Shown here: positions 18,646-26,944 of the stretch, in pieces
Layout of the letters: each line of letters starts with the position of its first letter
How positions within the stretch are numbered: position 1 is the first letter of the stretch
Origin: Hyphomicrobiales bacterium
GTDB lineage: Bacteria > Pseudomonadota > Alphaproteobacteria > Rhizobiales > Beijerinckiaceae
Direction of reading: 5' to 3'
Assembly (NCBI GenBank): GCA_028869185.1
Contig: JAGWTA010000015.1
Location: 1 to 64,000, forward strand
Length of the DNA: 64,000 nt
Program-made: the position numbers and the translations under genes
The notes under the pieces: generated by a model
The model's input: the letters and a program-made list of their open reading frames with translations, nothing else
Told to the model about the DNA's origin: nothing
Database searches by the model: none

Positions 18646-18660
18646 TTACCCTTTCATTAA
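18646..18660. promoter_or_regulatory. candidate CtrA box between DUF3572 and divK
   Basis: TTAC-N7-TTAA in the 87-base divergent region. divK is a known target of CtrA in Caulobacter, which gives this site more weight than a random match. Confidence 0.4.
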
Positions 18661-18728
18661 AGGTGTAGATTCTATCATTGTCTGGAACCATCAGATCCCC
18701 TTTTGCGGGTATTGGGAAATTGGGCGAT

Positions 18729-19100
18729 ATGCAAAAGACGGTGCTCATTGTCGAGGACAACGAGCTGAATATGAGACTTTTCAACGACTTGTTGGAGGCT
18801 CATGGATATCGCACGCTTCAGACGCGCTCGGGCGTCGAGGCGGTGGCGCTGGCGCGCGAGCATCGCCCCAACCTGATCTTGATGGATATCCAGCTTCCGG
18901 AAGTGTCGGGTCTGCAGGTCACGCAATGGCTGAAGGACGACGAGCAGCTCAAGGCCATCCCGGTGGTGGCCATCACTGCTTTTGCGATGAAGGGGGATGA
19001 GGAAAAGATCCGCCAGGGGGGCTGCGAGGCTTATCTCTCCAAACCGATTTCGGTCGTGAAGTTTCTGGAAACCGTCCGCGCCTATGCGTCCGACGGCTGA
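18729..19100 (+). CDS. divK: DivK single-domain response regulator
   Basis: 123 residues, one receiver domain beginning [20 protein letters not shown]. The phospho-acceptor is D53 ([13 protein letters not shown]), with the conserved Thr/Lys in [13 protein letters not shown] and YLSKPI. DivK controls polarity and CtrA activity through DivL/CckA. The frame opens at 18678, but the ATG at 18729 matches the family start. pleD follows after nine bases. Confidence 0.96.
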   Translation: MQKTVLIVEDNELNMRLFNDLLEAHGYRTLQTRSGVEAVALAREHRPNLILMDIQLPEVSGLQVTQWLKDDEQLKAIPVVAITAFAMKGDEEKIRQGGCEAYLSKPISVVKFLETVRAYASDG

Positions 19101-19109
19101 GGGTTTGCC

Positions 19110-20480
19110 ATGACAGCGCGCGTACTCGTCGTCGACGATCTGCTGCCCAACATCAAGCTTCTGGAAGCGCGGCTGATCGTCGAATATTTCGACGTGCTGA
19201 CGGCGACCAACGGGCCCGATGCGATCGAGGCCTGCCGTGCGGGGCTTGCCGATATTGTCCTGCTCGACGTGATGATGCCGGGCATGGACGGATTTGAAGT
19301 CTGCCGCACGCTGAAGAGCGATCCGGCGACCGCGCATATCCCCGTCGTGATGGTGACCGCGCTCGATCAGGCGTCCGATCGCGTGAAGGGGCTCGACGCC
19401 GGCGCTGACGATTTTCTGACCAAGCCTGTCGATGAAATCGCCCTGATCGCGCGCGTGCGCTCGCTGGCGCGGCTGAAGGTCGCGATCGACGAATTGCGCG
19501 GGCGCGCGCAGAGTTCGGCTCGGCTCGGGCGCAACGATCCTTTCGTCGTCGCCACTGCGGCCGATGGGCTCAACGGCGACGTTCTGGTGGTGGACGACCG
19601 CGCAAGTTCGAGCGACCGCATCCAGTCTGCGCTGCGCAAGCAGCACACGGTCTGCATCGAGACCAACCCGCAGGAAGCCTTGTTCCGCGCCGCCGAACGC
19701 AAGTTCGACCTCGTGATCGTCAGCCTCGCGCTCGCCAATTACGACGCGCTGAGGCTTGCCAGCCAGTTGCGCTCGCTGGAGAGCACGCGCGCAACGCCGA
19801 TCCTGCTGATCGCCGATCTCGACGACCGCACCAAGGTGCTGCGCGGCCTCGATCTCGGCGTGAACGATTATCTCATGCGGCCGATCGACCAGAACGAATT
19901 GATCGCGCGCGTGCGCACGCAAATCCGGCGCCGGCGCTACGCCGACCATCTGCGCGACGATGTCGAGCAGGCGATCGAGGCGGCGGTGATCGATCCGCTG
20001 ACCGGCCTCTACAACCGCCGTTATTTCGACAGTTGCCTGCCGGCGCTGTTCAGCCAGGCGTCGCAGGGCGTCAAACCTCTGTCGCTGCTCGCCTTCGACA
20101 TCGACTTCTTCAAGCGCGTGAACGATACGCACGGGCATGACGCGGGCGACGAGGTTTTGCGCGCGCTTTCAGCGCGCGTGCGGCGCGCGGTGCGCAATAT
20201 CGACCTGGTCTGCCGGCTCGGCGGCGAGGAATTCGTCATCGTGATGCCCGATACGCCGATCGACGTTGCGGCGCGGGTGGCCGAACGCGTGCGCCGGTCG
20301 GTGGAGGCAGAGCCTTTCGGCGTGCAATCGGGCGCCGCGCTCGTGCCCGTGACGATTTCGATCGGGATTGCCGAACGCCAGCGCACGGGCAGCCCCGACG
20401 CGCTTTACAAGTCGGCCGACAAGGCGCTCTACGAATCGAAGACGCATGGCCGCAACCGGGTGACGCTGGCTGCGGCCTGA
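19110..20480 (+). CDS. pleD: PleD response regulator with diguanylate cyclase domain
   Basis: 456 residues. The first receiver carries D53 (LLDVMMPGMDG); the second receiver (about 155-275) lacks the usual acidic set and is an adaptor; the GGDEF domain follows with FDIDFFKRVNDTHGHDAGDEVLR and the active site GGEEF at 371-375. An inhibitory-site RxxD (RNID) sits five residues before it. It makes cyclic di-GMP when phosphorylated. It is cotranscribed with divK, the classical polarity and cell-cycle pair. Confidence 0.97.
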   Translation: MTARVLVVDDLLPNIKLLEARLIVEYFDVLTATNGPDAIEACRAGLADIVLLDVMMPGMDGFEVCRTLKSDPATAHIPVVMVTALDQASDRVKGLDAGADDFLTKPVDEIALIARVRSLARLKVAIDELRGRAQSSARLGRNDPFVVATAADGLNGDVLVVDDRASSSDRIQSALRKQHTVCIETNPQEALFRAAERKFDLVIVSLALANYDALRLASQLRSLESTRATPILLIADLDDRTKVLRGLDLGVNDYLMRPIDQNELIARVRTQIRRRRYADHLRDDVEQAIEAAVIDPLTGLYNRRYFDSCLPALFSQASQGVKPLSLLAFDIDFFKRVNDTHGHDAGDEVLRALSARVRRAVRNIDLVCRLGGEEFVIVMPDTPIDVAARVAERVRRSVEAEPFGVQSGAALVPVTISIGIAERQRTGSPDALYKSADKALYESKTHGRNRVTLAAA

Positions 20481-20520
20481 ACCTGCTGCCGACGTCGCCC
20501 AAAGCTTCGCGCCGATAAGG

Positions 20521-20545
20521 GGAACTTTGCGCCTCGCAGCGCGTT
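20521..20545 (+). promoter_or_regulatory. EcfG-type general stress promoter candidate upstream of the DUF883 gene
   Basis: GGAAC-N16-CGTT, exact consensus and spacing, 36 bases before the ATG at 20582. Confidence 0.7.
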
Positions 20546-20581
20546 TTCAACCCGACAGCAAACGCTGAAGGGGAAAAACTC

Positions 20582-21043
20582 ATGTCCGAACTGAAAAACG
20601 AAATGCGCAAGGCCTTCGAGCACGCGAAGGACGCCGCCGAGCACGCGAAGGACGCCGCATCGGATACGGCGCAGAACGTGAAGGATACCGTTGTCGCCTC
20701 GACCGAAAGCGCGGACGTCGCCGCGCTCAAGGCTGATGTGGCGCGCCTTTCGCAGACGCTGGCCGATCTGGTGAAAAACCAGACCAATCAGGCGAGCGCA
20801 GCATTTTACGACGCGAGCGAGCGGGTTTCCTCCGCCGCGAGCGATGCCCGCGACCGCATCTCCAGCGCCGCAAGCGATGTGCGCGACAAGCTCGCCGACA
20901 GCGCATCGGATGCGCGAGACCGGCTGGGCGCTGTCAGCGGCGACCTCGAAGCCACAATCGAGCGGAACCCGCTGATGGCGGTCATTGCCGCCCTGATAGC
21001 CGGCATTTTCGTCGGCATGATGTCGCGCGGTTCGCGGCGCTGA
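20582..21043 (+). CDS. DUF883-like (ElaB/YqjD-type) membrane-anchored helical protein
   Basis: 153 residues. Residues 1-125 are an amphipathic helical region with repeats of the type ASDARDRISSAASDVRDKL, and residues 128-147 form a membrane helix followed by RGSRR. This is the ElaB/YqjD layout, tail-anchored inner-membrane proteins linked to stationary phase and ribosome binding in enterics. The EcfG-type promoter fits a general-stress role. The next gene begins three bases after the stop. Confidence 0.85.
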   Translation: MSELKNEMRKAFEHAKDAAEHAKDAASDTAQNVKDTVVASTESADVAALKADVARLSQTLADLVKNQTNQASAAFYDASERVSSAASDARDRISSAASDVRDKLADSASDARDRLGAVSGDLEATIERNPLMAVIAALIAGIFVGMMSRGSRR

Positions 21044-21046
21044 CGC

Positions 21047-21592
21047 ATGGACGGCGCTCCTCAGACAGGATCGTTCCTGCAGAGGCTGGTCGGCGACGCC
21101 GTCAGCCCCGTGAGCGAGGCGGCTGGCCGCCTCGCCCGCGCGGCCGTTCTGGGGCTGCTGGCGGGGCTGGCTTTCGCCGCCGCGCTCGCGGTCCTGACAT
21201 TTGCCGGCTACGCCTGGCTCGCCCCCCAGATCGGGCGCGCCTGGGCGATCACGGCGCTCGGCGGCGCCTGGCTGCTCGTGGCCATCGTCTTTGCGATGAT
21301 GGCTGCGAGCGCGACCAAGCGTCGAATCGCCGTTCCGCCGCCCGCGCCAGTTGCGGTCGCCGACACGCCCGAGGTTGAGGCTGCGCGTCGCGCCGCCGCC
21401 AATTTCGGTTCCACGGTCGACGGGTTCGTCGATCCGGTCGCGGGCGTCCTCAGCAGTCTCGGGCTCAAGACGGAAACCGTCGCGCTGCTTTCGGCCGCGC
21501 AGGTCGTCAAATCGCTGAAGCCGATCCATCTCGTCGGAGCGGCCATGGCGCTGGGCGTGATTCTCGGGGGCAACATCGGCAAGCGCCGCTGA
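21047..21592 (+). CDS. small membrane protein, phage-holin-family-like
   Basis: 181 residues with two adjacent hydrophobic helices (about 31-55 and 65-85), then a soluble segment and another hydrophobic stretch near the C-terminus (IHLVGAAMALGVILGG). The layout matches the holin-superfamily 3_6 type that often follows DUF883 genes. Lytic function is not implied. Cotranscription with DUF883 is suggested by a three-base gap. Confidence 0.7.
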   Translation: MDGAPQTGSFLQRLVGDAVSPVSEAAGRLARAAVLGLLAGLAFAAALAVLTFAGYAWLAPQIGRAWAITALGGAWLLVAIVFAMMAASATKRRIAVPPPAPVAVADTPEVEAARRAAANFGSTVDGFVDPVAGVLSSLGLKTETVALLSAAQVVKSLKPIHLVGAAMALGVILGGNIGKRR

Positions 21593-21614
21593 CACGCTCG
21601 CAAAGACGTAGGGG

Positions 21615-21638
21615 AAGGCCGCCGCAGGGCGGCTTTTT
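21615..21638 (+). terminator. intrinsic terminator after the DUF883/holin-like pair
   Basis: GCCGCC-GCAG-GGCGGC followed by five T. Confidence 0.75.
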
Positions 21639-21742
21639 CGCATTCACCACAAACGTTTATGTTAACAATGCATTTCCGGGCCGCGACGGTTTCTCGGCAT
21701 TGCTTTTCGGCCGCCCGCGCGTAATCTCGCTTTTGTCGAATA

Positions 21743-21852
21743 CCCTACGGAGTGCTCAGGTCCGCCGCATCTCCTGGGTCCGTGGGGTCGGCCGGTCGAC
21801 TGTCGGTTTAGGAGTGGCCTCCTCGAAACTGCGGTCGACCGGCCACCTTTTT
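21743..21852 (+). ncRNA. candidate structured small RNA, two hairpins ending in T5
   Basis: Hairpin 1: CCCTACGGA (21743-21751) and CTCAGG (21755-21760) pair with CCTGGG (21773-21778) and TCCGTGGGG (21779-21787), allowing G-U pairs, around a 12-base loop. Hairpin 2 is a rod: GGCCGGTCGAC (21790-21800) with GTCGACCGGCC (21834-21844), then CGGTTT with AAACTG, then AGGAG with CTCCT around TGGC. TTTTT (21848-21852) follows directly, so the rod acts as an intrinsic terminator. The apical stem holds AGGAG opposite CTCCT, Shine-Dalgarno and anti-Shine-Dalgarno sequences. No protein-like frame covers it. I could not match it with certainty to a named RNA family. The true 5-prime end is unknown. Confidence 0.65.
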
Positions 21853-21881
21853 CCAAGCAACAGCGCTTCTGTTCAGGCAAT

Positions 21882-21909
21882 AAAAAACGCGCCGATTGGC
21901 GCGTTTTTT
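21882..21909 (-). terminator. bidirectional intrinsic terminator, rpmG side
   Basis: AAAAAACGCGCC-GATT-GGCGCGTTTTTT, a perfect 12-bp stem with A and T runs on both sides, so it can stop rpmG transcription and any read-through from the upstream RNA candidate. Confidence 0.9.
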
Positions 21910-21928
21910 ATTGGGAAATTTGTGAAGA

Positions 21929-22096
21929 TTACTTGATCTTCGTTTCCGTGAACTCGACGTGCTTGCGCGCCACCGGGTCGTACTTCTTGAATTTCAGCTT
22001 TTCCGTCTTCGTGCGGGCGTTCTTCTTGGTCACGTAAAAGAAGCCGGTGTCCGCCGTGGACTGAAGCTTGATCTTGATGGTCGCGGCCTTGGCCAT
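21929..22096 (-). CDS. rpmG: 50S ribosomal protein L33
   Basis: A 55-residue gene, easily missed because it is short. It reads [20 protein letters not shown] and ends EFTETKIK, the standard L33 sequence in alphaproteobacteria. It lacks the zinc-binding Cys pairs (a C-minus form). A bidirectional terminator follows its stop. It is transcribed in the same direction as the MFS-NUDIX-DUF983-rnr block but about 100 bases beyond the MFS stop. Confidence 0.96.
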   Translation of the reverse strand: MAKAATIKIKLQSTADTGFFYVTKKNARTKTEKLKFKKYDPVARKHVEFTETKIK

Positions 22097-22197
22097 GGGA
22101 TTCGTCCAGTTTCATGCAAAGGAAAAAGGCCGGAGAACGCATTTTGTGCGATCCGGCCCGGAAGCTCGCGCGCAAAATAGCCGCCACGCGCGGTTTG

Positions 22198-23316
22198 TCA
22201 ACGCGGAAAGATGCGCAGCGCCATGACATAGGCGGCCAGCAGGCCGGCCAGCGCCCCGAACATGCCATGAGCGGGCGAGGCGTCGATGGCGGCGCCAAGC
22301 AGGGGCGGGCCAAGGAGCATGCCCAGCGCATAAAGCATGATGAAGGCGGCGTTGGCGGCGGCGAGTTCTGCGCCGTCGTAGACATCGCCGAGTTCGGCGA
22401 GGCCGACCATGTAGAGGCCGCCGAGCAGGCCAGCCCAGACGAACAGCAAGGGTGCGAAGGCCGGCGAGGCGGCGGAGAAAGCGAGCGCCAGCGACAGGAG
22501 CGCGCCTGCCGCCGCGATGATGCGCATGAGCCGACGCTTGTCGGTGCGGTCCGCCACGAGGCCGATCGGGATCTGAAAGACAGCGTTGGACAAGGCGATG
22601 AGCGTCACCAGCAGCGCAGCGTTGCGGGCATCGTAGCCGTTGCGCATCGCGTGAACCGGCGTCAGCCCCATGCCGCCGGCCTCGACGACGCCGAAAACGA
22701 GCGCCGCCAGCATGAGGGTCGGCGCGCGGGCGAACAGCGACGCAGAGCGCGGGGTCGGCGCGTCCGAAAAGCCCGGGATGGCGTTGCGCGCCAGCAGGAT
22801 CGGCGCCAGCGCCAGCACATGCAGGCCGACGCCAATATAAAGCGCCAGCGGCGTATCCGTTCCGGTAAGCCCGAGCAGCGCCGGGCCTACGGCGAAACCA
22901 AGGCCGAGGGCGGTGGAATAGACGCCAACCCAGAAGCCGCGCGAATCATCGGGCGCCATGGCGGTGATGGCGTATTCCGACAGGACGAACAGCGCCGAGA
23001 GCGCGCAGCTGTAAAAGAAGCGGATGGCGGTCCATGCCCCGACATTGTTCGTCGAGGCCAGCGCCAGCAGCGCGAGCGCGCCGAGCGCGGCGGCGGCCAG
23101 CAGCGTGTTCCCGATGCCGAGCCGGCGCGCCACGACCGGCGCAAGCGGCGAGGCGAAGAAGACCGCCAGACCCGCAACGGCGGTGCTTGCGCCATTGGCG
23201 CCGGCGCTGTAGCCCGCCGCCTCCATGCGCAGCGCAATGTAGGGGATGGTCAGCGACAGGCCTGCGCCGACGATGGCGATGGCCGCGATGGCCGCCAGCA
23301 GCGGCGCGCGGTTCAT
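22198..23316 (-). CDS. major facilitator superfamily transporter
   Basis: 372 residues with about twelve hydrophobic helices. The first helix pair and VARRLGIGN, and the central LVADRTDKRRLM between helices 8 and 9, match MFS drug/metabolite exporters of the YcaD type. Substrate is not predictable. The ATG at 23316 lies four bases after the NUDIX stop; the longer open frame upstream is the overlap with that gene. Confidence 0.88.
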   Translation of the reverse strand: MNRAPLLAAIAAIAIVGAGLSLTIPYIALRMEAAGYSAGANGASTAVAGLAVFFASPLAPVVARRLGIGNTLLAAAALGALALLALASTNNVGAWTAIRFFYSCALSALFVLSEYAITAMAPDDSRGFWVGVYSTALGLGFAVGPALLGLTGTDTPLALYIGVGLHVLALAPILLARNAIPGFSDAPTPRSASLFARAPTLMLAALVFGVVEAGGMGLTPVHAMRNGYDARNAALLVTLIALSNAVFQIPIGLVADRTDKRRLMRIIAAAGALLSLALAFSAASPAFAPLLFVWAGLLGGLYMVGLAELGDVYDGAELAAANAAFIMLYALGMLLGPPLLGAAIDASPAHGMFGALAGLLAAYVMALRIFPR

Positions 23317-23320
23317 GCCG

Positions 23321-24067
23321 TCAGAGCTCCTCGCGGAACCATTGCCGGTTGCGCTCGAAATAGAACGGCACGGGCAATTCATGGCCCATGCCTTGCGCGC
23401 TGCGGGCGTCAAGCTCCTTGAGCACGACGCGCGTGATATGGGGCAGATCGAGCGCCTGCGCATCTTTCAGCGGCACCCATACGAGTTCGACCAGTTCGCT
23501 CGACGGGGTGACGACGCCTTCAATCCGTTCGGCGATGGCCGTGGCGTCCATCGACAGGAAGGTCGTGTCGAAACGCTTGGGGCGTTTGGGCGGGGTGATG
23601 GCGCGGGCGATGAAGCTGACGCCGGAAAGATCGGGCGTCACGCCATGGCCGACGAAATCGGCCCAAGGGCCGGCGGGCGCTCTCGCCGCGCCCTGTTTGC
23701 GGCCGAGCAGAAGGCCGGTTTCCTCGAATGTTTCGCGAATGGCGGCGAGCGCCAGCGCGCGCGGCCGCGAGGCGGCTGGCTTGACGCGGCGCTTCAGCAA
23801 CTTCTCCTCGACCATCGCTGGCAGGGGCGCACAGAAAGGCGCAAGCCGGTCGGCGCTTTCGATACGTCCGCCGGGAAACACGAATTTTCCGGGCATGAAT
23901 TTGTGGCCTTCATGGCGCTTGCCCATCAGCACCTTGGCCTCCTTGCCCTTACGGTCGAGCAGGATGAGCGTCGCGGCGTTGCGCGGCCGCACATTGGGCC
24001 ATTTGCGCTCGCGTTCGGCTTCGGTCAGGCCCCTGGCGTATTCATGATCCTTTTTCGGGCCGTCCAT
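23321..24067 (-). CDS. NUDIX hydrolase with inserted loop
   Basis: 248 residues. The NUDIX box is split: FPGGRIESAD near the start and RETFEETGLLLG later, with about 35 residues between, as in NUDT19-like enzymes. The family cleaves nucleoside diphosphates linked to another group, often CoA esters. GAGGAG lies six bases before the ATG at 24067, which decides the start over the ATG at 24073. It is in the leftward rnr block. Confidence 0.88.
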   Translation of the reverse strand: MDGPKKDHEYARGLTEAERERKWPNVRPRNAATLILLDRKGKEAKVLMGKRHEGHKFMPGKFVFPGGRIESADRLAPFCAPLPAMVEEKLLKRRVKPAASRPRALALAAIRETFEETGLLLGRKQGAARAPAGPWADFVGHGVTPDLSGVSFIARAITPPKRPKRFDTTFLSMDATAIAERIEGVVTPSSELVELVWVPLKDAQALDLPHITRVVLKELDARSAQGMGHELPVPFYFERNRQWFREEL

Positions 24068-24117
24068 CCGCATCTCCTCATCGCCAAACGCCGTTGCGCG
24101 CGGCGCAGGGCGCGCAC

Positions 24118-24537
24118 TCAGCCGACCGTGTCGCTTTCGCCGCCAAACCCATGCATGCGCAGCGCCCACTGATAACCGATGAGCGCGCCCTTCACGAGCG
24201 GCAGCAGCCAGAGCGAGGCCAGGATGACGAAACTGGACCAGAGAATCGCGTGCAGCCAGTAGGGCGCATCGGGCCACACTTCGTCGAAGGCCAAAAGCGC
24301 GGCGACGACGAAATGGCCGACGATGAAAATGGTGAAATAGGGCGGCGCGTCGTCGGCGCGGTGATGGTGCAGCTCTTCGCCACAGACCGCGCATTTGTCG
24401 ACGACCTTGAGGTAGGACGAATACAGCTTGCCCTCGCCGCAGGCGGGACACCGGCAGAACAGGCCGCGCCGCATCGCCTGCCACACATCGCGTTTTTGCG
24501 GAAGCGCGTCCGCGCCTGTCAGCGTTTCAATGGTCAT
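24118..24537 (-). CDS. DUF983 membrane protein with zinc-ribbon-like Cys pairs
   Basis: 139 residues. Two C-x2-C pairs (CRCPACGEGKLY and CAVCGEE) flank a short soluble segment, then two hydrophobic helices (FTIFIVGHFVVAALLAF and a second ending LLPLVKG). This is the DUF983 layout. Its ATG overlaps the rnr stop (ATGA), implying coupling to RNase R. Confidence 0.9.
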   Translation of the reverse strand: MTIETLTGADALPQKRDVWQAMRRGLFCRCPACGEGKLYSSYLKVVDKCAVCGEELHHHRADDAPPYFTIFIVGHFVVAALLAFDEVWPDAPYWLHAILWSSFVILASLWLLPLVKGALIGYQWALRMHGFGGESDTVG

Positions 24538-26858
24538 CGGCGGCCCTTTGCGCCTTTCTTGCCTGATTTTCCGGCGGATTTTTGTCGGCCGCCGTGCGCC
24601 GGCTTCGCCTGGCTCCTGCCTTTGCGCAGTGCAAGACCCTTCAGCGGCCGCGCGCTGGATAGCACTTCAAAGCGCATGGCGCCAGCAAGCGGGGCGACCT
24701 CCAGCAAGCGCGCCTCCACCGTGTCGCCAAGGCGATAGGCCCGGCCGGACCGGGAGCCGACCAGCGCGGCATGCGCTTCCTCGTGGCGGAAATATTCATC
24801 GCCCAGCGTCGAGGCCGGCACAAAACCGTCGGCGCCGGTTTCGCTCAATTTGACGAACAGCCCCGAGCGGGTGACGCCGGAAATGCGCGCCGAGAATGTC
24901 GCGCCGATCTGGTCGGCGAGAAACGCCGCGATCAACCGGTCGTTGGTCTCGCGTTCGGCGGCCATCGCGCGCCGCTCGGCGGCCGAAATGCGGGCGGCGA
25001 TTTCGGCCAGTTCGTCCAGGCCTGTGTCCGGCAGGCCGCCGGGCCCAAGGTGAAGCGCGCGCACCAGCGCTCGATGCACGATGAGATCGGCGTAGCGGCG
25101 GATCGGCGACGTGAAATGGGCGTAACGGCGCAGATTCAGGCCGAAATGGCCGTAGTTTTGCGCGGTATATTCGGCCTGCGCCTGACTGCGCAACACGACT
25201 TCGTTGACGACATGCTCGTGCTCTGTGTCCTTCACGCGCGCGAGGATGTCGTTGAACTGTTTGGCGCGCATTGTCTGGCCTTTCGCCAGACGCACGCCGA
25301 CCGTCGCCAGAAAATCCGAAAGCGCATGCAGCTTTTCGACGCTCGGCTCGTCGTGCGCGCGATAGATGAGATGCTGGCGCTTTTCTTCCAGCGTTTCGGC
25401 CGCCGCAACGTTGGCGAGGATCATGAACTCCTCGATCACGCGATGGGCTTCGAGGCGCGGGGGAACCTCGACGCGGTCGACCGTTCCATCGGCTTTCAGC
25501 CGGATCTTGCGCTCGGGCAGATCGAGATCGAGCGGGCCACGTCTGTCGCGCGCCTGCGTCGCGCATCGATAGGCGGCGAGCAGCGGTTCGAGCGCGCCCT
25601 TCATCAGCGGCGCGCAGGTTTCGTCGGGCCGGCCGTCGAACGCCTGCTGCGCCTGCTGATACGACAGCTTCGCCGCCGAACGCATCATGACTCGATGAAA
25701 GGCGTGGTCGATCTTGTGTCCGTTCTTGTCGAGCCGCATCTTCACGGCGAGCGCAGGGCGGTCCTCCAGCGGACGCAGCGAACAGAGATCGTTGGAAATG
25801 CGTTCGGGCAGCATCGGCACAACGCGGTCGGGGAAATAGACGGAATTGCCGCGCGCCACCGCCTCGCGATCGAGCGCGGAATTGGGCCGCACGTACCAGC
25901 TCACATCGGCGATGGCGACGGTGACGACGAAGCCGCCTTCATTGTCGGGCGCAGCGTCGGGCTCGGCGAAAACAGCGTCGTCGTGATCCTTCGCGTCCGG
26001 CGGATCGATGGTGAGCAAAGGCGTCGAACGCCAGTCCTCGCGAGCGAAGCCTTCCGCTTCCATCGGAGCGGGTTTGGCCTCTTGCGCTTCGGCGATCGTT
26101 GCGGGGCGAAAGGCGTCGGGGATGTCGTGACTGGCGATGGCGATCTGGCTGACCGCCTTTTCCGACGACAGCGAACCGACGACTTCGCGCACGCGCGCGG
26201 CGGGCAGGCCGAAGGCGCGCGTGCGCAAGATGTCGACGGCGACGAGGTCGCCATCGCGCGCATCGCCGCGGTCTGCTTCGCTGACAGCAAGTTCCCGGCC
26301 GATCTGTTTTCGGTCGATGGGCTCGATGCGGCCGCCGGCGGTGCGGGCGTCTGCGCGGAAGACGCCGAGAACGCGCGCGGTCTTTCGCGAGAGCAGCTTG
26401 ATGACGCGTCCGACATAGGCCGGCGCGCCAGGCTCTGGATCGCGCGCGCGTTCGGCGCGCACCAGCGCGCGGTCGCCGACGCCCGGAACAGGGACGCCCG
26501 GCTTCTGGCGCGCGGGAACATTCAGAAGGATGCGCGGCACGGGACCGAACTGGCTTGCATCCCATTCGACGGGCCGGGCGATCAGTTCGCCGTCGAGATC
26601 GCGTCCGGTCACGTCGCACAGCGTGACAGGGGGCAGGGCGCCCGGCCGCGCCAACGCCTTGCCGCGTTTTTCCAGAAGGCCCTCGTCCTGCAATTCGCGC
26701 AAAAGACGTTTCAGCTCGATCTTGTCGGACCCCTTGATGGCGAAAGCGCGGGCGATTTCGCGCTTGCCGATCGGGCCGACAGCGCCGCCTTCCCGTTCGC
26801 GCGCGACGAAGGCGAGGATATTTTCGCGGGTGGGAAGGGTTTTCGGATTCGCGGCCAT
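24534..26858 (-). CDS. rnr: ribonuclease R (RNB family exoribonuclease)
   Basis: 774 residues. The catalytic RNB centre reads DPPDAKDHDDAVF, with later landmarks DLCSLRPLEDRPALAV and HFTSPIRRYADLIVH; a C-terminal S1 domain (SGVTRSGLFVKLSETGADGFV) and a Lys-rich tail follow. It degrades structured RNA 3-prime to 5-prime and, with SmpB (encoded at 58116), helps tmRNA-linked mRNA decay in other bacteria. It heads the leftward block with DUF983, NUDIX and MFS genes. Confidence 0.96.
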   Translation of the reverse strand: MAANPKTLPTRENILAFVAREREGGAVGPIGKREIARAFAIKGSDKIELKRLLRELQDEGLLEKRGKALARPGALPPVTLCDVTGRDLDGELIARPVEWDASQFGPVPRILLNVPARQKPGVPVPGVGDRALVRAERARDPEPGAPAYVGRVIKLLSRKTARVLGVFRADARTAGGRIEPIDRKQIGRELAVSEADRGDARDGDLVAVDILRTRAFGLPAARVREVVGSLSSEKAVSQIAIASHDIPDAFRPATIAEAQEAKPAPMEAEGFAREDWRSTPLLTIDPPDAKDHDDAVFAEPDAAPDNEGGFVVTVAIADVSWYVRPNSALDREAVARGNSVYFPDRVVPMLPERISNDLCSLRPLEDRPALAVKMRLDKNGHKIDHAFHRVMMRSAAKLSYQQAQQAFDGRPDETCAPLMKGALEPLLAAYRCATQARDRRGPLDLDLPERKIRLKADGTVDRVEVPPRLEAHRVIEEFMILANVAAAETLEEKRQHLIYRAHDEPSVEKLHALSDFLATVGVRLAKGQTMRAKQFNDILARVKDTEHEHVVNEVVLRSQAQAEYTAQNYGHFGLNLRRYAHFTSPIRRYADLIVHRALVRALHLGPGGLPDTGLDELAEIAARISAAERRAMAAERETNDRLIAAFLADQIGATFSARISGVTRSGLFVKLSETGADGFVPASTLGDEYFRHEEAHAALVGSRSGRAYRLGDTVEARLLEVAPLAGAMRFEVLSSARPLKGLALRKGRSQAKPAHGGRQKSAGKSGKKGAKGRR

Positions 26859-26944
26859 TGCGCGAAGCCTACCGTTCCTTGGCCGGGAGGTCGATAAAGG
26901 CTTTGGGAGCGGTTATATTGCCGCCGTTTCGCAGAAAGGTCGCC

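Noticed and set aside
21743-21852. Identification of the RNA candidate as 6S RNA
   Set aside because: Although rod-like, the genomic context is not next to the usual 6S neighbour and no 6S consensus bubble could be fixed by eye.
22114-23421. 435-codon plus-strand frame opposite the MFS gene
   Set aside because: Arg/Gln-rich shadow of a membrane protein gene; the minus-strand frame has real transmembrane helices.
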